Below are positions 33,363-41,642 of a stretch of 64,000 nucleotides of DNA, piece after piece. Made by a program: the position numbers and the translations under genes. Below the pieces are notes generated by a model, which had not been told where the DNA came from, made no database searches, and saw nothing but the letters and a program-made list of their open reading frames with translations. Source of the DNA: Mesorhizobium sp. B2-3-4 (GTDB lineage Bacteria; Pseudomonadota; Alphaproteobacteria; Rhizobiales; Rhizobiaceae); NCBI RefSeq assembly GCF_006442315.1, contig NZ_VFVY01000002.1, forward strand, positions 248,001 through 312,000, in the 5' to 3' direction. The number at the start of each line of letters is the position of its first letter. Position 1 is the first letter of the stretch.

Positions 33363-34556
33363 TCAGGCGGCCCTGACTTCCGGCACCCGCATCGCCGGCG
33401 GGGTGTTGCGGCTGCGGCCGGTCCGCACCTCGCCGTCGATGACCACCATGCCTATGCCAGGCAAATTGCCGAGCGCCACGCTATCGAGCAGCCCGTCGCC
33501 GGCACCGCCGATCGCCTGATCGATGAAGATGAGGTCGGCGGCGCGGCCGACCTCGATGATGCCGCGGTCGGCCAGTCCGCGCACGCGCGCCGTGTTGCCG
33601 CTGGCGAAACAGAACGCCACCTCCGGCGCCACCTCTCCCAGCGAAGCCAGCATGGTAAGGATCCTCAGGATGCCGAGCGGCTGTACGCCCGATCCAGCCG
33701 GGCTGTCGGTACCGAGGACGACCCGCGAAAGTTCGCCGCGCTGCCTGGCCAGGTCGAGCACGAACAGTCCGGTGCGCAGATTGCCGTTGTGGACGATTTC
33801 CAGTGCGCGCGAGCCGTTCTCGCAGATCTGGCGGATCTCGGCTTCGGGAAGCGCCGTCGGTCCGCCATTGACGTGGGCCACGATGTCGGCGTCGACCTCC
33901 AGCACGACATCGGCGCCGATGCGGCCGGAGCCCGGCAGGGACGGGCCGCCCGTATGGGTCATCGAGGTCATGCCGTATTTGCGCGCCCAGCCAACCATCT
34001 GCCGGCCGGTCGGGCCGTCCTTGACGCCGCCAAGCCCGACCTCGCCGACAAGCGTCACGCCGGCCTCGGCGAGGCTGCGGAAATCCTCCTCGACCAGGCC
34101 GGGCTCCAGTATGGGGGCGCCGGCCAGGATCTTCATGCCGTTGGGGCGAAAGTTGGAGAAGGTGCGCTGCGCCGCGATCGCCAGCGCCTTCAACCCGACT
34201 AGGTCGCGCGGGCGGCCAGGCGTATGGACCTCTCCGGCTGAAATGATCGACGTGACGCCGCCATGCACGGTCGAATCCATCCAGCCGATCTGGTTCTGCC
34301 GCGGCGTCCAGTCGCCCGCGACCGGATGGACATGGTTGTCGATCAGGCCCGGCGCCACGGCGCAGCCCATCGCGTCGATGACCGTCGTTGCATTGCCGCT
34401 GTCGACATCGCTTGCCCTGCCAATCGCGGAAATGCGGCCGTCGGTCACGACGATGGTGTCGGCATCGACGATCGGCTGTGCGAGATCACCCGTCAGCATC
34501 AGTCCGATGTTGCGGATGACGAGCGTGTTGGCAAACGACTTGGGGTCGGACGACAT
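33363..34556 (-). CDS. enamidase-like amidohydrolase
   Basis: A 397-residue metal-dependent amidohydrolase. The protein resembles the enamidase of Eubacterium barkeri nicotinate fermentation, which opens 6-oxo-tetrahydronicotinate. Shared landmarks as I remember that sequence are PGLIDNHVHPVAGDWTPRQ (HxH metal site), HGGVTSIISAGEVHTPGRP, the metal-bridging region GEVGLGG, MTHTGGPSLPGS, AHVNGGPTAL, VLGTDSPAGSG and the C-terminal SRNTPPA. The likely reaction is hydrolysis of a cyclic enamide or lactam in an N-heterocycle. It lies 40 bp after the MarR gene on the same strand, in one operon with the isochorismatase-type hydrolase. Confidence 0.82.
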   Translation of the reverse strand: MSSDPKSFANTLVIRNIGLMLTGDLAQPIVDADTIVVTDGRISAIGRASDVDSGNATTVIDAMGCAVAPGLIDNHVHPVAGDWTPRQNQIGWMDSTVHGGVTSIISAGEVHTPGRPRDLVGLKALAIAAQRTFSNFRPNGMKILAGAPILEPGLVEEDFRSLAEAGVTLVGEVGLGGVKDGPTGRQMVGWARKYGMTSMTHTGGPSLPGSGRIGADVVLEVDADIVAHVNGGPTALPEAEIRQICENGSRALEIVHNGNLRTGLFVLDLARQRGELSRVVLGTDSPAGSGVQPLGILRILTMLASLGEVAPEVAFCFASGNTARVRGLADRGIIEVGRAADLIFIDQAIGGAGDGLLDSVALGNLPGIGMVVIDGEVRTGRSRNTPPAMRVPEVRAA

Positions 34557-34596
34557 CGGTTCTCACTTCTGCTGGTATGGAAAGTCTGGACGCGAC

Positions 34597-35178
34597 CTAT
34601 TTGCCGCTGTCGCCATTCGATGGATCGTCGTCGTTGATGCGCTTCAGCAGACGCAGCAATGTCGCCTGCTCGGCTGGTGAAAGCGGCGACAGGAAGCGCC
34701 GCCCCACTTCGACGCTGCGTTCGAGCCGCTCAAGCGTGTATTCGGTTCCCTTTTCGGTCAGCGCGATCATCGACAGCCGCTGATCGGTCTCGGAAGCGCT
34801 GCGCGTGATCAGCCCGTGCTTGAGCAGCTTGCGCATCACGATGCTGATGGTCGATGGGTCCATGGCCGTCAGCCGGCCGAGGTGGTTCTGCGAGACCTCG
34901 CCGTGTTTGAGGATCGTGGCAAGCGCGGCGAACTGCGTCGGCGAAAGGTCCTCACCCGCCATCACCTGCTGGAAGCGCAGCGTTGCGCGCTGATGCGCCT
35001 TGCGGATGACGTGCGCCGGGTGGACGTCCAGCGCGTATCCGGTGTCGGCATATTGCTGCAGCACCTGCTCACGGCTCAGCGGTGCCTTGCCACGCGACCG
35101 CGTCGGTGTCCCGTCTTTCTCGGATTTCTTTTCGGTCGTCAAACCGGACTCCTGTTGCCTGTCTTGCATGCTGCTCAC
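34597..35178 (-). CDS. MarR-family transcriptional regulator
   Basis: A 193-residue regulator with a charged 35-residue N-terminal extension followed by a MarR winged-helix domain (LSPTQFAALATILKHGEVSQNHL, MDPSTISIVMRKLLKHGLI, and the wing SETDQRLSMIALTEKG). It is the only regulator in the 25-43 kb catabolic region and lies between the isochorismatase-type and enamidase-like genes (gaps of 7 and 40 bp). It is therefore the best local candidate for reading the repeated 15-bp element, although MarR proteins usually bind clearer palindromes. Confidence 0.88.
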   Translation of the reverse strand: MSSMQDRQQESGLTTEKKSEKDGTPTRSRGKAPLSREQVLQQYADTGYALDVHPAHVIRKAHQRATLRFQQVMAGEDLSPTQFAALATILKHGEVSQNHLGRLTAMDPSTISIVMRKLLKHGLITRSASETDQRLSMIALTEKGTEYTLERLERSVEVGRRFLSPLSPAEQATLLRLLKRINDDDPSNGDSGK

Positions 35179-35185
35179 TCCAGGC

Positions 35186-35830
35186 TCAAGCCGCGACTTC
35201 AGCCGGTTGCAGTGACGCCCCGTCGCGAAGAGCCGCGACGACGCTCTTCGAATCGCTGACCACGCCGAAATGCGTCGCTATATCGTAGAGCGAGCTTTCC
35301 TGCTCGCGCGGTCCCGTCGCTGCGCAGCAATCGCTTGGCACCACCACTTCATAGCCCTGGAAAAACGCGTCGTGGACGGTCGAGCGCACGCAGATGTTGG
35401 TGACAACGCCGAAGATGATCAACTGATCGACCTGCATGTCCTTGAGCGTCAGATCGAGGTCGGTCTGAAAGAAGGCGGAGTAGCGCCGCTTGATGACATG
35501 GATTTCGTTGTCGCGGGCACCGAGATCCTCGATGATTTCAGGCCCCCAGCTTCCTTCCACGCAATGCGGCGTGCGTTTCACCCATTCGCGCTCGCGGCGC
35601 ATCCCCGGCCGGTGCGCGTCGTGAACCCAGATCACCGGGACGCCCCCAGCGCGCGCGGCCTCGATGACGGCGAGCTGCGGCGCGACCAGCGTCTCATACC
35701 CAGGCAGGACCATGGCTCCGCCGGGCTTGCAGAACTCATTGACCATATCGATGACGATGACCGCCGCACGATGCCGGTCGAGGCGCACCGCATCGTCGTG
35801 CCGATGTGAGGAAAAAACGTCCACGGCCAT
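35186..35830 (-). CDS. isochorismatase-family cysteine hydrolase
   Basis: A 214-residue amidase-type hydrolase of the isochorismatase fold, related to RutB/biuret-hydrolase-type enzymes. The catalytic triad is visible: Asp in VIVIDMVNEF, Lys in VIKRRYSAFF, and Cys in GVVTNICVRSTVHDAFF. ATG 35830 is preceded by AAGGAGATCGCC; an alternative start at 35863 (MSINDRPKEIA) falls inside the conserved 15-bp element. The likely reaction is hydrolysis of an amide or carbamoyl group released from an N-heterocycle; the substrate is not known. First gene of the hydrolase/MarR/enamidase operon. Confidence 0.88.
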   Translation of the reverse strand: MAVDVFSSHRHDDAVRLDRHRAAVIVIDMVNEFCKPGGAMVLPGYETLVAPQLAVIEAARAGGVPVIWVHDAHRPGMRREREWVKRTPHCVEGSWGPEIIEDLGARDNEIHVIKRRYSAFFQTDLDLTLKDMQVDQLIIFGVVTNICVRSTVHDAFFQGYEVVVPSDCCAATGPREQESSLYDIATHFGVVSDSKSVVAALRDGASLQPAEVAA

Positions 35831-35849
35831 GGCGATCTCCTTGGGTCGA

Positions 35850-35864
35850 TCGTTGATGCTCATA
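35850..35864 (-). promoter_or_regulatory. conserved 15-bp element, copy 4
   Basis: TATGAGCATCAACGA on the minus strand, one mismatch from copies 1 and 2. A TTGACT -35-like hexamer lies 22 bp upstream (35892-35887). The ATG inside it opens MSIND and reads in frame into the isochorismatase-type gene. Confidence 0.5.
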
Positions 35865-36011
35865 CAAAAAACCTTGGCGGATGCCAAGTCAATCCCGTTC
35901 GACGCAAAGCTGTGGTCGCCGGTCTTGCGCACGCTGCTCGCACCAGCGTATGCGCTATTTGTCCGGGGCGACATGGTCTTGACAAGGGTTGGCAATCATG
36001 TGCTCGATTTG

Positions 36012-36026
36012 TATGACCATCAATGA
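36012..36026 (+). promoter_or_regulatory. conserved 15-bp element, copy 3
   Basis: TATGACCATCAATGA on the plus strand, with TTGACA 27 bp upstream (35979-35984). It lies ahead of the epimerase/SDR pair and about 150 bp from copy 4 in the divergent control region. One base differs from copies 1 and 2, a silent AAC/AAT change if read as codons. Confidence 0.55.
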
Positions 36027-36063
36027 TATCAAATCGCCGGATTTGGCCGGCCAAGAGCAGTGA
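36013..36063 (+). other. possible 16-codon upstream reading frame before the epimerase gene
   Basis: ATG 36013 opens MTINDIKSPDLAGQEQ and stops at TGA 36061-36063, one base before the epimerase ATG at 36065. This is the same one-base geometry as the upstream frame of the BMP gene. No ribosome binding site is visible. Translation is unproven. Confidence 0.4.
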
Positions 36064-36064
36064 T

Positions 36065-36919
36065 ATGAAGACAATCGTCACCGGGGCCAGCGGTCTGCTT
36101 GGCCGCCATGTGGCCGAGGCCCTGACCGCCGCCGGACACGACGTGCTGGGCATCGACGCGGTGGCACCGGCCGGCGGCGCAGGGCGCCACGCCGTTGCCG
36201 ATCTGACGGATCTGGGATCGACCCTGCAGTTGGTGCGCGATTGCGATGCGGTGGTGCATGTGGCGGCTATCCCGCGGCCAACCGGGCGAGCCGGCGGCGA
36301 GGTATTCAAAACCAATACCGCCACCGCCTACAACGTCGTGGAGGCCGCCACCCTGGCTGGCGTCAGGCGTTTCGTCTATGCCTCGTCCTTCAGCGTCTTC
36401 GGCTATCCCTTCTTCGAGAAGACGGTCATTCCACCCTATCTGCCGGTCGACATGAACCACCCGGTCGGCGCGCAGGACCCTTATGCGCTGTCGAAATGGC
36501 TGGGCGAGGAGATCGTCGACGCGGCGGTGCGGCGCGGCGCGTTTTCGGCGGTCAGCATTCGCATGCCGTGGATCCAGACGCCGCAGTCTTTCTTCGCCGG
36601 CGTCGGCCCGCGCCGCGCCACCGCCGATAGCGCCCGCGACCTGTGGAGCTATCTCGACGCCCGCGATGCGGGACAAGGCTTCCTCCAGGCACTCGAATGG
36701 CCAGGTGAAGGCCATCTGCGCATCCTGCTCAGTGCCGCCGATACCTTCATGGAAGAGGAAACCGAGCCGCTCGTGCGCCGGATCTATCCGGGCGTCCCCC
36801 TGTCGCGGCCGATCGCCGGTTTCGGTTCGGTGCTCGATACGGATCATGCGCGCCAGACGATCGGCTTCGAGCCCAAGCATTCTTGGCGCTCCTATCCAAA
36901 GCCGGAGACCCAGGGATGA
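36065..36919 (+). CDS. NAD-dependent epimerase/dehydratase (extended SDR)
   Basis: A 284-residue extended short-chain dehydrogenase acting on nucleotide sugars or sugar acids. The Rossmann motif TGASGLLGRHVAEAL is at the N-terminus; the catalytic pair is in DPYALSKWLGEEIV, and the substrate region SIRMPWIQTP follows. Relatives include uronate dehydrogenases, which oxidise hexuronates to lactones. ATG 36065 is used because an upstream in-frame ATG adds residues without family similarity. Its stop overlaps the next ATG (ATGA). Confidence 0.85.
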   Translation: MKTIVTGASGLLGRHVAEALTAAGHDVLGIDAVAPAGGAGRHAVADLTDLGSTLQLVRDCDAVVHVAAIPRPTGRAGGEVFKTNTATAYNVVEAATLAGVRRFVYASSFSVFGYPFFEKTVIPPYLPVDMNHPVGAQDPYALSKWLGEEIVDAAVRRGAFSAVSIRMPWIQTPQSFFAGVGPRRATADSARDLWSYLDARDAGQGFLQALEWPGEGHLRILLSAADTFMEEETEPLVRRIYPGVPLSRPIAGFGSVLDTDHARQTIGFEPKHSWRSYPKPETQG

Positions 36920-37722
36920 AAAGGTTCGATCGGAAGAAGGTCCTCGTCACCGGCGGCGCCGGCGCCATTGGCGGTGCGGCCGTCCGGCGTTTCCTCGACG
37001 AGGGCGCCCGCGTCGCCATCGTCGACCGCAACGGCGCGGCGGCGCGGCAACTGGCGGGTTCTCTTGGTGAGGGCACGATCGCGATAGAGGCCGATGTCAC
37101 CGACGAGAACAGCGTGCGCGGCGCTGTCGAAACGACCGTCGAGGCGTTCGGCGGGCTGGATGTGGTGTTCAACAATGCCGGCATTTCGGGTGTCGTCGCT
37201 CCCGTGCACGAGCTGCCGGTGGAGGATTGGGACGCCATCATCCGTATCAATCTGCGCGGCATCTTCCTTGTCCTACAGGCCTCGCTCCAGGCCATGATCA
37301 AGGCCGGAACCGGCGGCTCTATCGTCAATATGGGGTCGTCCATGGCCGGTTGGGATGTCCTTTCCGGCGGCGCCGGCTATGTCGCCTCCAAGCATGGCGT
37401 GGTCGGGCTGACGCGCGTCGCGGCCCTCGATGCGGCACCTTACAGCATACGCGTCAATGCCATCTGCCCCGGCGTGATCGAGACGACGCTTGGCGTGCCG
37501 GCTTCCGGCGACGGCGATTTCAAGAGCAGCGTCCAGCATTTCGCCGACCGCATCCCGCTGCGCCGCATCGGCCAGCCGGACGATGTCGCGGCTGCCGTGG
37601 CCTTCCTCGCCTCGGAAGAGGCAAGGCACGTCACCGGCGTCGACTGGCTGATCGACGGCGGCCAGACCTTGCAGAGCTGGGCCAACGCACCGGCCGGCGG
37701 CGCTTTTCCGAAGTATCGCTAA
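36916..37722 (+). CDS. SDR-family NAD(P)-dependent oxidoreductase
   Basis: A 268-residue classical SDR with VLVTGGAGAIGGAAV, VFNNAGISG, catalytic GYVASKHGVVGL and the C-terminal VTGVDWLIDGGQTLQSW. Translation is coupled to the epimerase gene by ATGA. It probably oxidises a sugar or polyol intermediate made from the substrate of the neighbouring sugar ABC transporter. Its stop overlaps the stop of the convergent Gfo/Idh gene by 3 bp on the opposite strand, so there is no intergenic terminator. Confidence 0.88.
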   Translation: MKRFDRKKVLVTGGAGAIGGAAVRRFLDEGARVAIVDRNGAAARQLAGSLGEGTIAIEADVTDENSVRGAVETTVEAFGGLDVVFNNAGISGVVAPVHELPVEDWDAIIRINLRGIFLVLQASLQAMIKAGTGGSIVNMGSSMAGWDVLSGGAGYVASKHGVVGLTRVAALDAAPYSIRVNAICPGVIETTLGVPASGDGDFKSSVQHFADRIPLRRIGQPDDVAAAVAFLASEEARHVTGVDWLIDGGQTLQSWANAPAGGAFPKYR

Positions 37723-38789
37723 AGCCGCTTCGGCGGCATCGCCTGGATGATCCGGACCGCCAGGTCGAGATCGGCGAGGCCGCCTGAAAGCGGCGTGCGC
37801 GGTGCCGCCCCGGTCAGGATGCAATCGGCGAAATGCTGCCATTCACGCCGGAACGAAGTATCGGGAACGCCCGGTATGATGCGCTCGGATGCGGCTTCGC
37901 CCGTTGCCTCGCGCACGCGAACCGTTGCCGAAGCATTGCGGAAATAAGGGTTCTGGAATTCGATCCGCACCTCGTCGCGCTCGCCATGCACATGGATCCA
38001 CTCGTCCCACCATTCATATTGGGCGAGCGCCATGTCGAACAGGCAAGGCACGCCGCCATAGTCGAGCACGGCCAGCAATTGGTTCGGGCCGGTCTGCTGC
38101 GCGTGGACGACGCGGTCCGGCGTGCCGAAGGCGCCGCGCATGACGGCAAGGTCGTGGCTGCTGAGGCCGAGCAGCAGCAGATAGAGGTCGCGATAGCCGG
38201 CGTGATCGGCACCGAGTGCCGCCTCGACGCGCCGGGCAACCGCGTCGCGCCCCACTGCCAGCACGTCGGCGGGCACGTCGGTGATCCGGCTCTGCGTGTA
38301 GAGTTTGCCGTAACGATCGAAGCGGCCGGCGAAATCATGGACATGGATCGACTTCGGCCGGCCGATGGCGGCGATACGCTCCAATCCGGCCTCGTAGCCC
38401 GGATCGTAGAACTTCATGTAGCCGACAAGGGCGACGAGGCCGCTCCGCTCGGCCTGCTCGACCAGCGGGCGCGCCTCCTGCGGCGTGAAGGCGAGCGGCT
38501 TTTCGACGATCAGGTGCTTGCCGGCCCGGAGCGCGTCGGCGACCATTTCGCCATGGTCGTAGGTGCAGATTACCACCGCATCGACATCGGGATCGGCAAG
38601 CAAAGCGCGATGGTCGGTATAGCGGGCCGCGACACCGTAATGCTCCCCGACCTTGTCGACCGTGCCAGGCGAGATGTCGCACAGGGCGGCGATGCGAAAC
38701 GCCGGCAATTCCATGAGATAGGGCAAATGCATCAATTGGGCGATCTCGCCGCAACCGATGACGCCAACGCCGATAACGCGATCCTGCAT
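37719..38789 (-). CDS. Gfo/Idh/MocA-family oxidoreductase
   Basis: A 356-residue NAD(P)-dependent sugar or cyclitol dehydrogenase. The N-terminal dinucleotide motif GVIGCGEIAQLMHLPYL and the family catalytic block EKPLAFTPQEA are clear; the C-terminal half is the beta-sheet substrate domain. It begins 1 bp after the permease gene in the sugar ABC operon. With the epimerase, SDR and TIM-barrel protein it makes a complete small set for sugar oxidation and isomerisation. Confidence 0.88.
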   Translation of the reverse strand: MQDRVIGVGVIGCGEIAQLMHLPYLMELPAFRIAALCDISPGTVDKVGEHYGVAARYTDHRALLADPDVDAVVICTYDHGEMVADALRAGKHLIVEKPLAFTPQEARPLVEQAERSGLVALVGYMKFYDPGYEAGLERIAAIGRPKSIHVHDFAGRFDRYGKLYTQSRITDVPADVLAVGRDAVARRVEAALGADHAGYRDLYLLLLGLSSHDLAVMRGAFGTPDRVVHAQQTGPNQLLAVLDYGGVPCLFDMALAQYEWWDEWIHVHGERDEVRIEFQNPYFRNASATVRVREATGEAASERIIPGVPDTSFRREWQHFADCILTGAAPRTPLSGGLADLDLAVRIIQAMPPKRL

Positions 38790-38790
38790 G

Positions 38791-39681
38791 TCAACCCTTC
38801 ACGGCGCCGGCCGTCAGGCCGGCGATGAACTGCCGTTGCATGGCGAGGAAGACGACGATCACCGGCAGTGTCGTGATCGTCAACGCGGCGAAATAGAGGG
38901 TCCAGAGCGAATCATATTGCTGGAAGAAGGAGACCAGGCCGAGCGGGATGGTCTGCACCGAGGGGTCGCGCAGCAAAAGGAAAGCGAGGAAGAAATCGTT
39001 CCAGATCTCGATGAAGCCGAAGATCACGATCAGCGCGACACCAGGCCGGATCAGCGGCAGCATGATGTGGATCAGGATTTCGAGCCGGCTCGCGCCGTCG
39101 ACGCGCGCGGCGTCCTCGAGATCGGCCGGCAGCGTGACGAAGAAGCTGCGCAGGATGAAGACCGACAGCGGCAGCGATGTCGCCGCATAGACGAAGGCGA
39201 CGCCGAGCCGGTTGTTGATCAGGCCGAGGTCGCGGGCCACCATGAAAAGCGGGATCGCCATCACTTGTGGCGGCACCAGCATGGCCGCCACCGCCACCGC
39301 CAGCACCAGGCCTCGCCCGGGAAACCGCAGCCGCGCCAAGGCATAGGCGCAGGGTGTCGCCACGGCGACGAGGATGATCAGGGCCGAGCCGGTGACAAGG
39401 ACGCTGCTTATGATGCGCGATCCCATGCCTGCGATGCGCCAGGCATCGGCATAGTTCTGGAACACCAGACTTGACGGCGGACCCCAGATGTTGCTCAGCA
39501 TCTCCTCCTTGGTCTTGAGCGAGCCGAACAGCACCCAGAGCAGGGGATAGAGCGTCTCGATGAGCACGAGGGTGAGCGCGGCATAGAGGCCCGCCACTTC
39601 GAGCAGGCCGCGCACGCCGAGACGCCGTGGACGGCGTTCGCTGTCGTCGACGACCGGCAAGGATTTGGCCACGCCGCCCAT
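38791..39681 (-). CDS. carbohydrate ABC transporter permease, MalG-type
   Basis: A 296-residue inner-membrane permease with six hydrophobic segments and the EAA-type loop EDAARVDGASRLEILIHIMLP that contacts the ATPase. Its start overlaps the stop of the MalF-type gene by one base (TGATG). Works with that partner and the binding protein at 41643. Confidence 0.9.
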   Translation of the reverse strand: MGGVAKSLPVVDDSERRPRRLGVRGLLEVAGLYAALTLVLIETLYPLLWVLFGSLKTKEEMLSNIWGPPSSLVFQNYADAWRIAGMGSRIISSVLVTGSALIILVAVATPCAYALARLRFPGRGLVLAVAVAAMLVPPQVMAIPLFMVARDLGLINNRLGVAFVYAATSLPLSVFILRSFFVTLPADLEDAARVDGASRLEILIHIMLPLIRPGVALIVIFGFIEIWNDFFLAFLLLRDPSVQTIPLGLVSFFQQYDSLWTLYFAALTITTLPVIVVFLAMQRQFIAGLTAGAVKG

Positions 39682-40613
39682 CAGACATCCAGCCTTTGCC
39701 GCCGCATCAGGGCAAGCAGGCCGACGCTGGCCAGCCCGACGATCAGGAACAGCACATAGCCGATCGCCGCGGCATAGCTCATGGCGCCGTCCTGGAAGGC
39801 CTTGCTCATCATGTAGGTGAGCACCACTTCGGTGGCATGGTTGGGACCGCCCTTGGTCAGCACGTAGACGATGTCGAAGTTGCGCACGAAGGCGCCGGAA
39901 AGGCCAAGAATGGTGTTGATGAAGACGATCGGCATCATCATCGGCACGGTGACGTGCCGGAAGCGCTGCAGCGGACCGGCGCCGTCCATTTTGGCCGATT
40001 CATAGAGTTCCGACGGGATCGTCTGCAGCCCCGCCAGATAGATCACGGCATGGAAGCCGAGCCATTTCCAGACGTCGACGACGATGATCGAGTAGAGCGC
40101 GATGTCGGCGTCGCCCAGCCATGACTGTTTCAGGCCGCCGAGGCCGAACAGGTCGAGCGCGCCGTTGAGCAGGCCGAAGACCGGATTGTAGATCCACGAC
40201 CAGAGCAGCCCGACGGCGACGAAGGACATCGTCACCGGCACGAAGGCGGCGGCGCGAAAGAAGGCGCGGCCGACCAGCGCCCGGTCGAGAAGCAGCGCCA
40301 GGCCGAGGCCCAGTGCGTTCTTCAGGATGACGACGGCGACGACGAAGATCAGATTGTTGCGCAGCGCGCCGAGGAAGACGCGGTCGTGCAGCAGGCGCTG
40401 ATAGTTGGAAAGGCCGGCCCAGGTCGGATCGGAAAACCCGTCCCAATTGTGCAGGCTGAGCCAGAAACCGTTGACGAAGGGCCAGAGGTAGAAAAGGCAA
40501 AACAGGATCGCGGCGGGCAGGATCATCAAGAAGGCCACCGCACCGTCCCCGGCAAGAAAGCGCCAGGGATCGGAACGGCCAGAAGCAGCAGCCTCTTGTG
40601 ATCGCGCGGTCAT
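39681..40613 (-). CDS. sugar ABC transporter permease, MalF-type
   Basis: A 310-residue permease with about six membrane segments, FLFYLWPF-type N-terminus (ILFCLFYLWPFVNGFWLSLHNW) and the EAA-like loop ELYESAKMDGAGPLQRFRHVTVP. It overlaps the TIM-barrel gene by 4 bp (ATGA) and the next permease by 1 bp. No ATPase gene of the MalK type is present in this operon. Confidence 0.9.
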   Translation of the reverse strand: MTARSQEAAASGRSDPWRFLAGDGAVAFLMILPAAILFCLFYLWPFVNGFWLSLHNWDGFSDPTWAGLSNYQRLLHDRVFLGALRNNLIFVVAVVILKNALGLGLALLLDRALVGRAFFRAAAFVPVTMSFVAVGLLWSWIYNPVFGLLNGALDLFGLGGLKQSWLGDADIALYSIIVVDVWKWLGFHAVIYLAGLQTIPSELYESAKMDGAGPLQRFRHVTVPMMMPIVFINTILGLSGAFVRNFDIVYVLTKGGPNHATEVVLTYMMSKAFQDGAMSYAAAIGYVLFLIVGLASVGLLALMRRQRLDV

Positions 40614-41548
40614 GCGACCTTGGCGCCTTGCGGCGTCAGCACCAGCCCGAGCGTGTCCCTGACATAGGCTATGCTTTCCAGCGTGCTCTGCTCGGCCGTT
40701 TTCTTCGATGCATCCAGTTCGATGATGGCCAGCCCGTCGTAATTTGCCTCGAGCAGGACATCGACGATGCCGGCGAGGTCGACGACGCCGGCGCCGAGTT
40801 CGCAGAAGGCGCCGTAGCGGTCATAGCCGTTCAATGCCGGGTCGACCCTGGTGTCCTTGAAGTGCATGTAGCGCACCGCCGACATATAGGTCCTCACCGC
40901 GTCGACGGGATCGGAATTGGTGTGGGCAAGATGCGCGGGATCGATGCAGAGGCCGGCGAGATCGGTATCCAGTTCGTCCATCATGCGGTCGAGCTGGTCG
41001 CGGCGCTCGATGAAGGTGTCGAGATGCGGGTGATAGACCGTCTCGATGCCGAGGTCTTTCGTGCGTCGGCCGATATCCTCCAGGGCTCGGCAAAAGGCAC
41101 GATAGTCGTCTGCGCCATGAGGTCCGGCGATGGCTTCCGAAGGGCCGCCGCCGAGAACCAGCACCGGAGAGCCGAAGCCCTTCAACATCCGGGTCAGCGC
41201 CACCAGCACGTCGCGTTCGTAGGGCCAGGCGACAGGGTTGGTGAAGATCGCATTGACGTAGAAGGAGGAAAGCTTGATGCCATATTCGCTCTGGCCTTCC
41301 GAAAGCAGTGCGTAGCGCCGCAGGATGTCGGTGTCCGTGGTGGCCCCCATTGGCGCCTGATTGCCGAGCTGCATGTATTTGCGGGCGTACTGGTCGGACA
41401 GGCTGGTGAAGGCGAGGATCTCGAACCAGCCGAAACCCTGATCGGCGAGGAATTTGATGGCCGGGCTCAGCGGCAGGCCGGTCAGGTCCCAGCTGTTCAG
41501 ATGATAGCCGATCGAGAAGCGCTGCCGTTCGGCACGGGTTTGCGTCAT
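40610..41548 (-). CDS. TIM-barrel sugar isomerase/epimerase (xylose-isomerase-like)
   Basis: A 312-residue AP-endonuclease-2/xylose-isomerase-like barrel, a family of metal-dependent sugar and inositol isomerases, epimerases and dehydratases. Candidate metal ligands are seen in IETVYHPHLDTF, LCIDPAHLAHTNSDP, RYMHFKD and CELGAGVVD. ATG 41548 follows CGGAGACGACAC; the longer upstream frame overlaps the binding-protein gene and is rejected. It sits between the binding protein and the permeases, unusual for a cytoplasmic enzyme and a sign of tight co-regulation with uptake. Confidence 0.88.
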   Translation of the reverse strand: MTQTRAERQRFSIGYHLNSWDLTGLPLSPAIKFLADQGFGWFEILAFTSLSDQYARKYMQLGNQAPMGATTDTDILRRYALLSEGQSEYGIKLSSFYVNAIFTNPVAWPYERDVLVALTRMLKGFGSPVLVLGGGPSEAIAGPHGADDYRAFCRALEDIGRRTKDLGIETVYHPHLDTFIERRDQLDRMMDELDTDLAGLCIDPAHLAHTNSDPVDAVRTYMSAVRYMHFKDTRVDPALNGYDRYGAFCELGAGVVDLAGIVDVLLEANYDGLAIIELDASKKTAEQSTLESIAYVRDTLGLVLTPQGAKVA

Positions 41549-41566
41549 GTGTCGTCTCCGATTGAA

Positions 41567-41591
41567 GAGGCTGCCCGAAACGGGCGGCCTC
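41567..41591 (-). promoter_or_regulatory. intercistronic stem-loop after the sugar-binding protein gene
   Basis: GAGGCTGCCCG (41567-41577) pairs with CGGGCGGCCTC (41581-41591) over a three-base AAA loop, with one T-G wobble. The position matches the hairpin after the BMP gene and suggests mRNA stabilisation of the binding-protein message. Confidence 0.6.
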
Positions 41592-41642
41592 CAGTTTGTC
41601 GAGCCGCGCAAATTGGCCTGGCGGAGGCGGGTGCGGCAGTGC

